Source of the DNA: Bacteroides nordii WAL 11050 = JCM 12987
GTDB lineage: Bacteria; Bacteroidota; Bacteroidia; Bacteroidales; Bacteroidaceae
Reading direction: 5' to 3'
Length of the DNA: 64,000 nt
Assembly (NCBI GenBank): GCA_000613465.1
Contig: BAJA01000002.1
Coordinates: 1 to 64,000, forward strand
Under the pieces are notes generated by a model that was not told the origin of the DNA, did no database searches, and saw only the letters and a program-made list of their open reading frames with translations. Positions 48,308-58,473 of the stretch are shown here, piece by piece; position 1 is the first letter of the stretch, and each line of letters begins with the position of its first letter. The position numbers and the translations under genes are program-made.

Positions 48308-50742
48308 ATGAAAAAAGGAATTTCCTTCTTTCTTTTGTCTCTATTGTTCATCGCCCCCGGATGTAAAGATTCAAAAGAAACAGTGAATGAGTACAATCTC
48401 GTTCCGTTGCCTAACCAAATGACGCCCCAACAAGGACGTTTTGAGTTAAACAAAAAAGTCAAAGTTATTACAGCCGGTTGTACACCGGAGGTACAAAACA
48501 TTGCAGACAGTCTCATCGGGCGTTTGGCAACAACCTCCGGATTGTCGTTAGAACGAATAGACAAGGAGCATGCCGGCAATCCTTCCATCACTTTTATAAC
48601 CCAAGAAGCATGCCTCAGGAAGGATACAAATTATCCGTTACCCCAACTAACATTACAATTACCGCATCACAACCCAACGGTTTCTTCTACGGTGTACAAA
48701 CACTCTACCAACTTCTGCCTCCGGCTGTATATGGAAAAGAACGCAACAAACGCGCTGACTGGTCAATACCTGCTGTAGAAATAGAAGACGCTCCCCGTTT
48801 CGCATATCGTGGAATGATGCTTGACGTTTGTCGTAACTTCTCTCCTATAGAATATGTATATAAGTTCATTGATATGCTTGCCATGCACAAAATGAACACC
48901 TTTCATTGGCACCTGACAGACGACCAGGGATGGAGAATTGAAATCAAAAAATTCCCCAAGCTGATGGAAATCGGTTCCAAACGGAAAGAGACACTTATAG
49001 ATTATTACTTCACCAACTATCCGCAAATATTTGATGGAAAAGAAGTTGAAGGTTACTATACTCAGGAACAAATTAAAGACGTAGTGGCTTATGCCGCCAG
49101 CAAATACATTACGGTTATTCCTGAAATTGAGATGCCGGGACATGCCATTGCCGCCATTGCCTCTTATCCTGAGCTTTCGTGCACACCCGACACCACTTAC
49201 GATGTAACCGGGACATGGGGAATATTTGACCAGGTATACTGTCCGAAAGAAGAAACCTTCAAATTTCTGGAAGGAGTCCTTGACGAAGTCATTGAACTAT
49301 TTCCGAGTGCATACATACATGTAGGAGGTGATGAATGCCCCAAGACTGCATGGAAAAACTGTGCGCACTGCCAGGGACTTATCAAAAAGCTGGGATTGAA
49401 AGATGATACAACTCCTAATCCAGCAGATGGCAAACTACATACAAAAGAAGAAAAGCTGCAAAGCTATTTCGTCACTCGTATGGAAAAATACATAAACAGC
49501 AAAGGACGTAATATCATTGGTTGGGATGAGATTCTCGAAGGAGGATTGGCACCTAATGCCACTGTCATGTCATGGAGAGGGGTAGACGGAGGTATGAATG
49601 CCGCCAAACTGGGACACAATGCCATCATGACCCCGAGTCCTTATATGTATGTGGATTATTATCAGGAAGACCCGGAAACAGCACCAGTTACTATCGGCGG
49701 ATATGTCACACTGAAAATGACTTATACTTACAACCCAGTAGCAGATGATGCCGATGAACTGGTAAAGAAGCATATTATTGGCGTACAGGGAAATGCCTGG
49801 ACAGAATATATGCAAAATAATGATCGTCGCGATTATCAGATATTCCCCAAAGCAGTAGCTATTTCAGAAACAGGATGGACGCTGGACCAGAATAAAGACT
49901 GGAAAAATTTCTGTAAGCGTATGGCAGAAGAGTTTGAACGCCTGGACATGCTGAACGTCAAAGCGTGCCGTAACTTTTTTGATGTAAATGTCAATACACA
50001 CGTAGATAACGATACATTAAACGTGATATTGGAATGTTATTACCCGGATGCTGAAATCCGATACACCACAGACGGAAGTGAACCGAATATTAAATCAACG
50101 CTTTACACAGCCCCTTTCGCACTTCAAGGAAATATAAACCTGAAAGCTGCTGCATTCAAAAATGGTAAAATGCTGGGTAAAATCCGCCACAAGCCTCTTT
50201 ATGGTAATCTGATTAGCGGAAAAAGCTTCGTAGTGAACCCTGCTTTAGGATGGATGAAGGGAGATATTTTCGGAGAAAACGATTTATTCGGTGCAGACAA
50301 AACCACCTTCGGACTAACAAATGGCAAGCGTGGAAATAACGCATCTTATACTCCATGGACAAATTTCTCCATGAATGAAAAACGTAAAGAAGTAGAATTC
50401 ATTGTACAACTCGATAAACCGACTCAAATCAGTCAGGTAGTATTTGGTTCATTATTTAACCCGGCCTATCGCATTTTACCGGCAGGTGCTGCTACGGTAG
50501 AAATCTCAGCCGATGGTAAAGAATACCGGCAAGTTGCAGAAGAGACATTTACCCGTCAATTTCCGGATAAAGGAAGAAAAGCGTATACTGATTCTATCTC
50601 TTTCGATCCTGTTGAAGCCACTTATGTAAAAGTAAAAATCCAAAATGGAGGTACCTTACGTAACGGTATTGATTGCAGAAAAGATACTCCGGAAGACATC
50701 ATACAGGCAAATCTGTATCTTGACGAAATAGAGATTTATTAA
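48308..50742 (+). CDS. GH20 beta-N-acetylhexosaminidase lipoprotein, frameshifted
   Basis: About 811 aa when one base is restored near 48608, joining SITFITQEA to MPQEGYKLSVTP. Signal with lipobox (LFIAPGC). A GH20b-type N-terminal domain (about 25-145) precedes the catalytic TIM barrel, with FHWHLTDDQGWRIEIKKFP and the acid/base motif IHVGGDECPKTAW (Asp-Glu at about 341-342). A C-terminal chitobiase-like region (about 585-640, EIRYTTDGSEPNIKSTLYTA) and an F5/8-type-C-like beta-sandwich end the protein. It removes terminal GlcNAc or GalNAc from glycans such as host glycoproteins. An intrinsic terminator and TGTACA repeats follow. Confidence 0.9.
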
Positions 50743-50780
50743 GAAGAAAAGCAACATAACCAACTGATAATCAGAAGTTA

Positions 50781-50870
50781 TAAGAATGTACACTTTTGTA
50801 TGACAGGAATGTACATTCTTATATAACAAGAATGTACACCTTTACCATACAAGAATGTACATTTTTACAT
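50781..50870. repeat. Four GAATGTACA units (TGTACA repeat family)
   Basis: GAATGTACA occurs at 50785, 50808, 50831 and 50854, each about 23 bases apart, between blocks such as CACTTTTGTATGAC and CACCTTTACCATACA. The block shares GTACACCTTT...TACAAG with the hairpin at 1894-1972, which suggests a dispersed element family. Confidence 0.75.
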
Positions 50871-50912
50871 TGTGGGAAAACTTACATTCATTTTTTGACT
50901 CTGGTTATCAAT

Positions 50913-50953
50913 AAAAAACGGATTGCACTGTAACAGTACAATCCGCTTTTTTT
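50913..50953. terminator. Bidirectional terminator between hexosaminidase and trxB
   Basis: CGGATTG-ACTGT-ACAGT-CAATCCG stem (50919-50945), flanked by A6 on the left and T7 on the right, so it can end transcription in both directions. Confidence 0.88.
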
Positions 50954-50972
50954 ATATATGATGGATTTATTA

Positions 50973-51920
50973 TTAAAGTCCTTTTTCAGACAAATAACGC
51001 TCTGCCTCAATAGCGGCTTTACAACCACTTCCTGCAGCAGTAATTGCCTGACGGTAATGCGGATCGGCAACATCACCGGCAGCAAAAACCCCCGGTACCT
51101 TTGTACGGGGAGTATCCCCCTCCGTAATGATATAGCCTACTTCATCCGTTTCAAGATAGGGTTTGAAGATATCAGAATTCGGCTTATGACCGATAGCCAG
51201 GAAAAATCCATCTATAGACAATGTATAACGTTCTTCATCCGGTTCACCCCAACGCTTTACAAGGCTTACACCTTCTACCCCATTCTCACCGAACAGGCCA
51301 ACAGCATTATGTTCAAATAACACCTCTATCTTATCATGGTTCAACACACGCTCCTGCATGATTTTTGATGCACGCAGATAAGGTTTACGAACAATAAGGT
51401 ATACTTTTGAAGCCAATCCGGCAAGGTAAACAGCTTCTTCACAAGCCGTATCACCCCCACCAACAACAGCCACCACTTTCTTACGATAAAAGAACCCGTC
51501 GCAAGTAGCACAAGCGCTTACACCCATTCCGGCATATTTCTTTTCATCTTCCAGACCCAGATATTTTGCCGTAGCACCGGTTGCTATAATCAATGTTTCC
51601 GCCTCAATCTCCTTCTCTCCGTCAATGGTAATTTTATAGGGTGCTTTGCTCAAATCCGAAGCAGTAGCAATACCGAAACGGATATCTGCACCGAAGCGTT
51701 CGGCTTGCGTGCGCAAATCTTCCATCAGTTGCGGACCACTGATACCTTGCGGATATCCGGGAAAGTTCTCCACATCTGTGGTGGTTGTCAACTGTCCACC
51801 AGGTTGTATTCCTTCATAAAGCACGGGGGATAAGTTTGCACGCCCCGCATATATCGCTGCCGTATACCCGGCAGGACCTGAACCAATAATCAGGCATCTT
51901 ACTTTTTCTGTTTCCACCAT
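50973..51920 (-). CDS. trxB: Thioredoxin-disulfide reductase
   Basis: 315 aa, FAD-dependent NADPH:thioredoxin reductase. The N-terminal FAD motif is CLIIGSGPAGYTAAIYAGRA, the redox-active pair CATCDG is at about 136-140, the NADPH motif VVAVVGGGDTACEEAVYLA at about 150-168, and the C-terminal FAD motif is VPGVFAAGDVADPHYRQAITAAGSG. It keeps thioredoxin reduced in the cytoplasm. Frame and length are normal. It is convergent with the GH20 gene. Confidence 0.96.
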   Translation of the reverse strand: MVETEKVRCLIIGSGPAGYTAAIYAGRANLSPVLYEGIQPGGQLTTTTDVENFPGYPQGISGPQLMEDLRTQAERFGADIRFGIATASDLSKAPYKITIDGEKEIEAETLIIATGATAKYLGLEDEKKYAGMGVSACATCDGFFYRKKVVAVVGGGDTACEEAVYLAGLASKVYLIVRKPYLRASKIMQERVLNHDKIEVLFEHNAVGLFGENGVEGVSLVKRWGEPDEERYTLSIDGFFLAIGHKPNSDIFKPYLETDEVGYIITEGDTPRTKVPGVFAAGDVADPHYRQAITAAGSGCKAAIEAERYLSEKGL

Positions 51921-52028
51921 TCTATTTTATTATTTATTCCCTATGGTCATGACTATTATTTTATCTTCATCACATAGGTACGTTTACGATTTACTTATTT
52001 ACTATTTACGATTAAAAAAATCTACTGT

Positions 52029-52673
52029 TTATCTTAAATCTATGATTTCGGCAGTAGGGTATTGTTGTTTATTAAAGACAAAAACAGAGTCGGACAGTTT
52101 CAAGCCTGTTTGATATCTGGTAATGGTTATCTCACTCCGGCTACCATCACGTTGTTCCACTTTTATATAAACAGGCTGATAGGTACTTTTTACTACATAA
52201 AGTACGATACGGGACAAGTCCTGTTTTTTATCTGTTGCAGTGAGGATCACCTCATACACCTGTTTCCCATGAAAATCTGCCACTTTCCCTAATTCATAAT
52301 CAAACCCTTTCTTATAAAGATAGAGCAATGCATACGGATTCAAGCCCTGTAATTCTGCTTCAGTAGGAGTACTAATATTTACCTCATCATTTTGAGTAAG
52401 ATAACTCCACTGCGTTTTTCCGTCAAACCATGAAACCGTCTCAGCCGTTTTCAGAAAAAACTTCTCTCCTTTCAGCTCAATGGTTCCGGTAGCCGTTCCT
52501 ACAGAATGCCCTTTATTAAAAGCCTGTACACTAAAATCAGCTTTTACTCCACCTGCTTTTTCAAAAGCGGCAGCCGTTTTATCAAGCACAAGTTTTGCCT
52601 GTGCTTGTTTTTGGGCAAGTACAGGCAAAGTAGTAAGTAAAGCTATCAAAATGTTAAAAATGTACTTCTTCAT
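52029..52673 (-). CDS. LolA-like outer membrane lipoprotein carrier
   Basis: 214 aa. Signal peptide MKKYIFNILIALLTTLPVLA and a half-open beta-barrel-type mature region (KADFSVQAFNKGHSVGTATGTIELKGEKF, TQWSYLTQNDEVNISTPTEAELQGLNPYALL). LolA shuttles lipoproteins across the periplasm. Bacteroidetes have several LolA-family proteins, so I leave the symbol empty. It lies 19 bases after the corrected ftsK stop on the same strand, and the ftsK-lolA order is a common Bacteroides arrangement. Confidence 0.85.
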   Translation of the reverse strand: MKKYIFNILIALLTTLPVLAQKQAQAKLVLDKTAAAFEKAGGVKADFSVQAFNKGHSVGTATGTIELKGEKFFLKTAETVSWFDGKTQWSYLTQNDEVNISTPTEAELQGLNPYALLYLYKKGFDYELGKVADFHGKQVYEVILTATDKKQDLSRIVLYVVKSTYQPVYIKVEQRDGSRSEITITRYQTGLKLSDSVFVFNKQQYPTAEIIDLR

Positions 52674-52692
52674 TTGTCTTATTAACGCTTGT

Positions 52693-55184
52693 TTATTGTA
52701 AATTGTTCAATCTCATTTCGAGGTCATTTTCATCCATACACAAAACGTCGCGTGCCTTACTTCCCTGGGTTGGGCCAACGATTCCGGCTTTTTCCAATTG
52801 TCCATAATACGCCCTGCACGATTATATCCAATAGAGAATTTACGCTGAATCAGAGAAGTAGAACCCTGCTGGTGAATAACGATCAACCGGGCTGCTTCTT
52901 CAAACAGCGGATCAAGACGCCCCATATCCACATCTCCCAGGTCACTACCTCCATCTTCACTCACATATTCGGGCAAGAAAAAGGCAGTCGGATATCCTTG
53001 CTGTTTTGCAATAAACTTAGTGATCTCCTCCACCTCCGGCGTATCAATAAATGCACACTGTACGCGCACCGGATCTGCTCCCTGTAAGAAAAGCATATCT
53101 CCGCGTCCTATCAGCTGATTGGCTCCCGGACGGTCAAGAATTGTACGCGAATCCATCATTGCCGAAACGCGGAAAGCAACACGCGCCGGGAAGTTCGCCT
53201 TGATCGTACCTGTAATAATGTTTGTTGTAGGACGCTGTGTGGCAATAATCATATGGATACCTACCGCACGCGCCAGCTGGGCAATACGGGCAATAGGTAA
53301 TTCTATCTCTTTTCCGGCAGTCATTATCAAATCACCAAACTCATCAATAACTACCACAATATAAGGCATAAACTTATGTCCCTTTTCAGGGTTCAGACGG
53401 CGATTGACAAATTTCTCGTTATACTCCTTTATATTGCGTACATGCGCCATCTTCAACAAATCATAACGGGTATCCATCTCCACACAGACAGAATTAAGTG
53501 TCTGCACAACCTTCGTCACATCCGTAATAATGGCATCACCTCCATCGGGCAACTTGGCAAGGAAATGATGCTCAATAACCGAATAAATACTAAACTCTAC
53601 TTTCTTCGGATCGACAAGTACAAACTTCAGTTCTGCCGGATGTTTCTTATACAATAAAGAAGTAATGATTGCATTCAGTCCCACGGATTTACCTTGTCCG
53701 GTAGCACCTGCTACCAATACGTGCGGCATTTTACAAAGGTCTACCATAAACACCTCATTCGTGATTGTCTTACCAAATGCAATCGGCAAATCATAGGTAG
53801 ACTCCTGAAATTTCTTACTACCGATAATACTTTGTCCCGAAACAATTTTAGGGTTAGAGTTCGGTACTTCAATACCGATTGTTCCTTTTCCGGGAATCGG
53901 GGCAATAATACGAATTCCCAATGCCGAAAGGCTCAATGCAATATCATCTTCCAATCCACGGATCTTTGAAATACGTACTCCCTGTTCAGGAGTTATTTCA
54001 TAAAGAGTTACGGTAGGTCCTACAGTTGCCTTGATCGTACTGATCTCGATGCCAAAGCTCCTCAATGTATTGATAATCTTATCCTTATTCGCATTCTGTT
54101 CCTCCATATTAATGGTAGGCTCATTGTTCTCAAAATGCCTCATCAGCTCAATGCCAGGAAAACGATAATTTTCAAGATCAAGTTTCGGATTATAAGGTTC
54201 AGTTTCTTTTCCCAGATAATCGTCATCGGCGTCAGCAGCGGCCTCAACTTCAAAAGCAGGTTCTTTATCAGTCAATTCATTCACAACAGGAACCGGGTCG
54301 GGGGTAGTCTGTTCAAAAGTCATTGTCACTTCCTCCTCCTCTTTCGATGAATTCTCATTGATTTCTGACGGCATAACAAACTCCGGCTCTTTCATTTCAG
54401 GCTCCGTTTTAACCTCTTTAGGAGCTGGTTTCTGTTGGAAAGTCCGATCCATAGAAAACTCTACTTCGTGAGGTTTCGGATTGGCAAATTCAGGCTTTAC
54501 CTGTTCTGCTGCAGGACTTTCTTCCTGCTCTTCTCTTCCCTCTTTACGACTACGTTTCAAGAAGCTAAGGCTAAAAAGTTTACGTAACCATATGACTGTA
54601 CGGGCACTGATATAAATAAGGAAACAAATCGCCGTCACAAGCAAAATCATCCAAACACCAGGTTGTCCCACCTGTGAAGTCAGCCAATTGGCTACATTAT
54701 ATCCGTGACGTCCTCCCAAATAAATGAATGAGTCCTGATAGCTATCCATAAAGGCAAAGCCAAAGAATACAGAAAACCATACAAGCAGCAATGCACATCC
54801 AATAAACCATTTCCACAAACGCACAATCCGCACGCGCATCAGTTTTAATCCTGCCACAGCCAGGAAGATAAGAATAAAGAATGACGAAATCCCGAAGCAA
54901 TCATTTATAAGATAACTGGCCAATTGTGCTCCCCGCGAACCGGCATAGTTCTTCACATGATTGTTCACGGTTGACAGATCATGTGGATTTCCGCTATCAA
55001 TAATACTCTGATCTGCTGCTCCCGTAAAAAAGAAGGAAGAGAAAGCCAACAATAAATAAACGGAAAATATCACCAACACCAAACCAAGAACAAAGTGGAT
55101 GGTTTCATTTTTGAGAAATGCTATGAACTTATTAGTAGAAGGCACCTTTGGTTCTGCCTCTTTATCTGATTTCTTTTTTGCCAT
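52693..55184 (-). CDS. ftsK: DNA translocase FtsK/SpoIIIE, frameshifted near C-terminus
   Basis: About 830 aa. Four transmembrane helices (about 24-50, 85-110, 120-140, 170-195), a long acidic linker (about 215-330) and the motor domain with Walker A VAGATGQGKSVGLNA (about 490-503) and VVVIDEFGDLIMTAGKE. The C-terminal gamma (KOPS-binding) winged helix is present: [35 protein letters not shown]..., but only after restoring one base at about 52800 (minus GACAATTG for GACCAATTG). That gives LEKAGIVGPTQGSKARDVLCMDENDLEMRLNNLQ and a stop at 52693. The uncorrected frame ends at 52713 with an alien tail. FtsK coordinates chromosome segregation with division and is normally needed, so this is probably sequence error. 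Confidence 0.95.
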
Positions 55185-55324
55185 ATTGCGTCTTTTATAC
55201 CTTATATAATACTAAAGCGCAAAAGTAGTAAAAAAACAATTTTCTTCCTAACTGTTGCCTTTAAAGTTATTACCCATCAAAAAGAATCTCTTACTAATCC
55301 TCTCACTCTTTCAATCCTTTTTCT

Positions 55325-55332
55325 TACCTTTG
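55325..55332 (+). promoter_or_regulatory. -7 promoter box of the DUF5063 gene
   Basis: TACCTTTG matches TAnnTTTG and lies about 20 bases before the ATG at 55352. Confidence 0.45.
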
Positions 55333-55351
55333 CGTTTCAATTCAAGCAGAT

Positions 55352-56011
55352 ATGAAAAAAGAAAGTCTGGTAATATTTGATAAAAATGTAATAGAATTCG
55401 TTACGGTAGCCGCAGAATTCTGTGCTTTTCTCGAACGTTCCGAGAACATGAAGCGTAAGACATTTGTTGATACAACACTAAAAATACTCCCTCTGCTTTA
55501 TCTCAAAGCATCCATGCTTCCTAAGTGTGAAGTGATAGGTGATGAAGCACCCGAAACTTATGTTACGGAGGAAATGTACGAAGTGTTGCGTATTAACCTG
55601 GCTGACATCATGGCCGAAAAGGATGATTATCTTGAAGTTTTCCTACCGGACATGGCCTACAGTGATCAGCCCATTAAGAAAAATATATCGGAAGACCTTG
55701 CTGATATTTATCAGGACATCCGGGACTTTATATTTGTATTCCAGCTCGGACTGAACGAAACGATGAACGACTCCCTTGCCATCTGCCAGGAAAACTTTGG
55801 ACTTCTATGGGGACAAAAACTGGTAAATACTTTGCGGGCACTCCATGATGTGAAGTATAACCAGGAGCCAGAGGAGGAAGAAGAAGTTGAAGAAGGTGAG
55901 TATGAACCTGGGAATGATGATTGCCACTGCGATGATGAAGATTGCCATTGTGGAGAGGATGACGATTGTCATTGTCACGACCATGGCTGTCATTGCCATG
56001 ACAACGAATAA
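55352..56011 (+). CDS. DUF5063 protein with Cys/His/Asp-rich metal-binding tail
   Basis: 219 aa. The helical N-terminal domain (about 1-170: NVIEFVTVAAEFCAFLERSE, LPLLYLKASMLPKCEVIG, DIYQDIRDFIFVFQLGLNE) matches DUF5063. An acidic linker of Glu repeats (about 173-187) then leads to a tail of about 32 residues with four CHC triplets among Asp/Glu/Gly, containing eight Cys and seven His. That composition is typical of a metal-chelating tail (Zn, Ni or Cu). I do not know whether all DUF5063 proteins have it. It is followed 12 bases later by the exonuclease gene and then the rRNA methyltransferase, suggesting a common RNA-related operon. Confidence 0.8.
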   Translation: MKKESLVIFDKNVIEFVTVAAEFCAFLERSENMKRKTFVDTTLKILPLLYLKASMLPKCEVIGDEAPETYVTEEMYEVLRINLADIMAEKDDYLEVFLPDMAYSDQPIKKNISEDLADIYQDIRDFIFVFQLGLNETMNDSLAICQENFGLLWGQKLVNTLRALHDVKYNQEPEEEEEVEEGEYEPGNDDCHCDDEDCHCGEDDDCHCHDHGCHCHDNE

Positions 56012-56023
56012 GAGAAGAAGAAA

Positions 56024-56671
56024 ATGATCATAAAAAGAACAATAAGTAAGGAAGAAATAAAAGAATTGCCTAAAGCCGTTTTTGAAGGACCGATACACGT
56101 GATTCAAAGCGAGAAAGAAGCAGACAAGGCAGTGGCATATCTACAAGCCCAGTCCGTATTGGGCATTGATAGTGAGACCCGTCCGTCTTTCACTAAAGGA
56201 CAATCTCATAAAGTTGCACTATTACAAATATCCTCCAACGAATGCTGTTTCCTATTCCGCCTGAACATGACGGGGCTTACTCCGTCACTGATTGGATTGC
56301 TGGAAAATCCGGAAGTAATAAAAGTTGGTTTGTCACTGCGTGATGACTTTATGATGCTGCATAAACGTGCACCATTCACCCAACAGGGTTGTGTGGAATT
56401 ACAGGATTATGTACGTCCTTTCGGCATATTGGACAAAAGTCTGCAAAAAATATACGGCATCTTATTTAAAGAAAAAATATCAAAATCACAACGTCTTTCC
56501 AATTGGGAAGCGGATGTATTAACAGATGCCCAAAAACAATATGCGGCAACAGATGCCTGGGCATGCCTTCACATCTATAATTTATTGGAAGAGCTGAAGC
56601 ATACCGGCAACTTTGAAATAGAAGAAACTCCCGTAGCTATAGAAGACGAACAGGGAACCCGCCCTCTCTAA
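56024..56671 (+). CDS. 3'-5' exonuclease, DEDDy type
   Basis: 215 aa. The three exonuclease motifs are visible: Exo I LGIDSETRPSFTKGQ (Asp and Glu), Exo II VIKVGLSLRDDFMMLHKRAP and Exo III YAATDAWACLHIYNLLEEL (Tyr of the DEDDy group). This matches the RNase D/WRN-like domain without an HRDC extension, a common small protein in Bacteroides. It digests nucleic acid 3' ends in the cytoplasm; the natural substrate is unknown. It lies between DUF5063 (12-bp gap) and the rRNA methyltransferase (44-bp gap). Confidence 0.9.
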   Translation: MIIKRTISKEEIKELPKAVFEGPIHVIQSEKEADKAVAYLQAQSVLGIDSETRPSFTKGQSHKVALLQISSNECCFLFRLNMTGLTPSLIGLLENPEVIKVGLSLRDDFMMLHKRAPFTQQGCVELQDYVRPFGILDKSLQKIYGILFKEKISKSQRLSNWEADVLTDAQKQYAATDAWACLHIYNLLEELKHTGNFEIEETPVAIEDEQGTRPL

Positions 56672-56715
56672 AATTGTAAATCGTAAAATTGTAAATTGTA
56701 AATCCCTATATTTTC

Positions 56716-57893
56716 ATGTACAAAGTATATCTCAAACCCGGTAAAGAAGAATCACTAAAACGTTTTCATCCCTGGATATTTTCAGGCGCTATCGCCCGTT
56801 TCGACGGTGAACCGGAAGAGGGTGAAGTTGTGGAAGTATATACCTCCAAGAAAGAATTCATTGCCGAAGGACACTTCCAGATAGGTAGTATTGCCATACG
56901 TGTACTCTCCTTCAAACAAGAACCTATCAATCACGATTTCTGGAAACGCAAACTGGAGATAGCTTATGACATGCGCCGTAGTATCGGTATCGCCACCAAT
57001 CCCACCAACGACACCTATCGTCTGGTACATGGTGAGGGTGACAATCTGCCTGGCCTGGTCATTGATATATATGCTAAAACAGCTGTCATGCAGGCACATT
57101 CTGCCGGTATGCACGTTGACCGCATGCTATCGCCGAAGCTTTGTCTGAGGTTATGGAAGGTAAAATAGAAAACATCTATTATAAATCGGAAACTACCCTC
57201 CCTTTCAAAGCCGATCTTTTCCCGGAAAATGGATTCCTGAAAGGAGGAAGCAGTGATAACATAGCCCGTGAATATGGACTAAAATTCCATGTAGACTGGC
57301 TAAAAGGACAAAAAACAGGTTTTTTTGTGGACCAACGCGAGAACCGTGCTCTGCTGGAACGTTATTCAAAAGATCGTTCTGTGCTGAATATGTTCTGTTA
57401 CACAGGGGGATTCTCTTTCTATGCGATGCGCGGTGGTGCCAAACAAGTTCATTCGGTAGACAGTTCTGCTAAAGCAATAGATCTCACCAACAAGAATGTA
57501 GAATTAAATTTCCCCGGAGATCCACGTCATGAAGCTTACGCAGAAGATGCTTTCAAATACCTCGACCGCATGGGCGATCAGTATGATCTGATAATCCTCG
57601 ATCCTCCTGCTTTTGCCAAACATAAAGATGCATTGCGCAATGCTCTGCAAGGATACCGTAAACTGAACGCCAAAGCTTTTGAGAAAATCAAACCGGGTGG
57701 TATCTTATTTACATTCTCTTGTTCGCAGGTAGTGACAAAAGATAATTTCCGTACGGCTGTATTTACTGCCGCTGCTACATCAGGGCGTAGCGTTCGCATT
57801 TTACATCAATTAACCCAACCTGCAGATCATCCGGTAAACATCTACCATCCGGAAGGGGAATATCTCAAAGGATTAGTTTTGTATGTAGAATAA
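56716..57893 (+). CDS. Class I SAM-dependent rRNA methyltransferase (RlmI-type), frameshifted
   Basis: About 392 aa when one base is restored at about 57126 (atgctatcg for atggctatcg), joining HVDRM to AIAEALSEVMEGKIENIYYK. The N-terminal PUA domain (about 1-75: MYKVYLKPGKEESLKRFHPW, FSGAIARFDGEPEEGEVVEV) precedes the RlmI/RlmK-type central domain (RLVHGEGDNLPGLVIDIY) and the Rossmann methyltransferase fold, with LNMFCYTGGFSFYAMRGGAK, VDSSAKAIDLTNKN and the catalytic-type motif DLIILDPPAFAKHKD. The family methylates 23S rRNA cytosines (RlmI m5C1962). The shift is probably sequence error. It is the last gene of the DUF5063-exonuclease run. Confidence 0.88.
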
Positions 57894-58473
57894 TCTGGCG
57901 TGTAGCATAATTAAGGAATCATCAAAGCTAAACAATGTTAATAAATCGCAGTTTTATAGCAAATCATTATGTTTTATAACATAAATCCCTTTATCTTTGC
58001 ACTGTGTTTTTCATGGTATTAGATTTAAGGTTAATAAAGATTGGCTGTCTGGGATAGATAGCCTTCTTTTTTATATACCATACACAAACAACTAACGATC
58101 AAATATCAAGTAATTTTGGTCCAAACAAGTTTCTGATATTAATCCAAAAGAATAACTTTTCTTACATAAGTGGATATGTAGTGCAAAATAAACCTACTTC
58201 GCGGCATACTACAACAAACTTCTTTCAAACAAACACATTTATCAGTCTTAATTGGTCAAGAAAACACTAAAACAAGTTCTTTGTACAAATAAAAATTGAA
58301 TACGATAAAAAATATAATACAACAATGATTGTTTCTTAAATATTTTTTATATTTTTGTTATTAACATGCATTTCATTAGGAAATATACCCTTTTTGAAAT
58401 AATACGGCAAGGTTTATTTTATTTGTGATAAGTAGACTTAGAAATTGACTATAATTACATAAACATTAGAGTA
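57894..58473. other. 580-bp AT-rich intergenic region with a candidate small RNA
   Basis: It contains the promoter and terminator-bounded unit at 57992-58072, then about 400 bp with no frame or repeat I can support, and a weak -7 box TATTTTTG (58350-58357) before the first gene of the island. Base composition turns clearly more AT-rich from here. Confidence 0.75.
57992..58072 (+). ncRNA. Candidate small RNA or leader with MVLDLRLIKIG mini-ORF
   Basis: TATCTTTG (57992-57999) is followed by about 70 transcribed bases ending in the hairpin GGCTGTCT-GGGAT-AGATAGCC (58043-58063) and TTCTTTTTT. The unit could be a short RNA. It contains an ATG (58013) opening a 14-codon frame MVLDLRLIKIGCLG that stops inside the terminator hairpin, the layout of a leader peptide. 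I have an impression that very similar promoter-proximal sequences recur in other Bacteroidetes genomes, but I cannot confirm it here. Confidence 0.55.

Noticed and set aside
48478..48600. Apparent upstream start of the hexosaminidase frame at 48478
   Set aside because: The first 40 or so codons of this frame overlap the real N-terminal domain in the frame starting at 48308, which has the signal peptide and GH20b-like sequence. The join lies near 48608.
58081..58473. Coding or structured element between the small transcript and the island's first gene
   Set aside because: I see only short frames and AT-rich sequence with no repeats or conserved motif.
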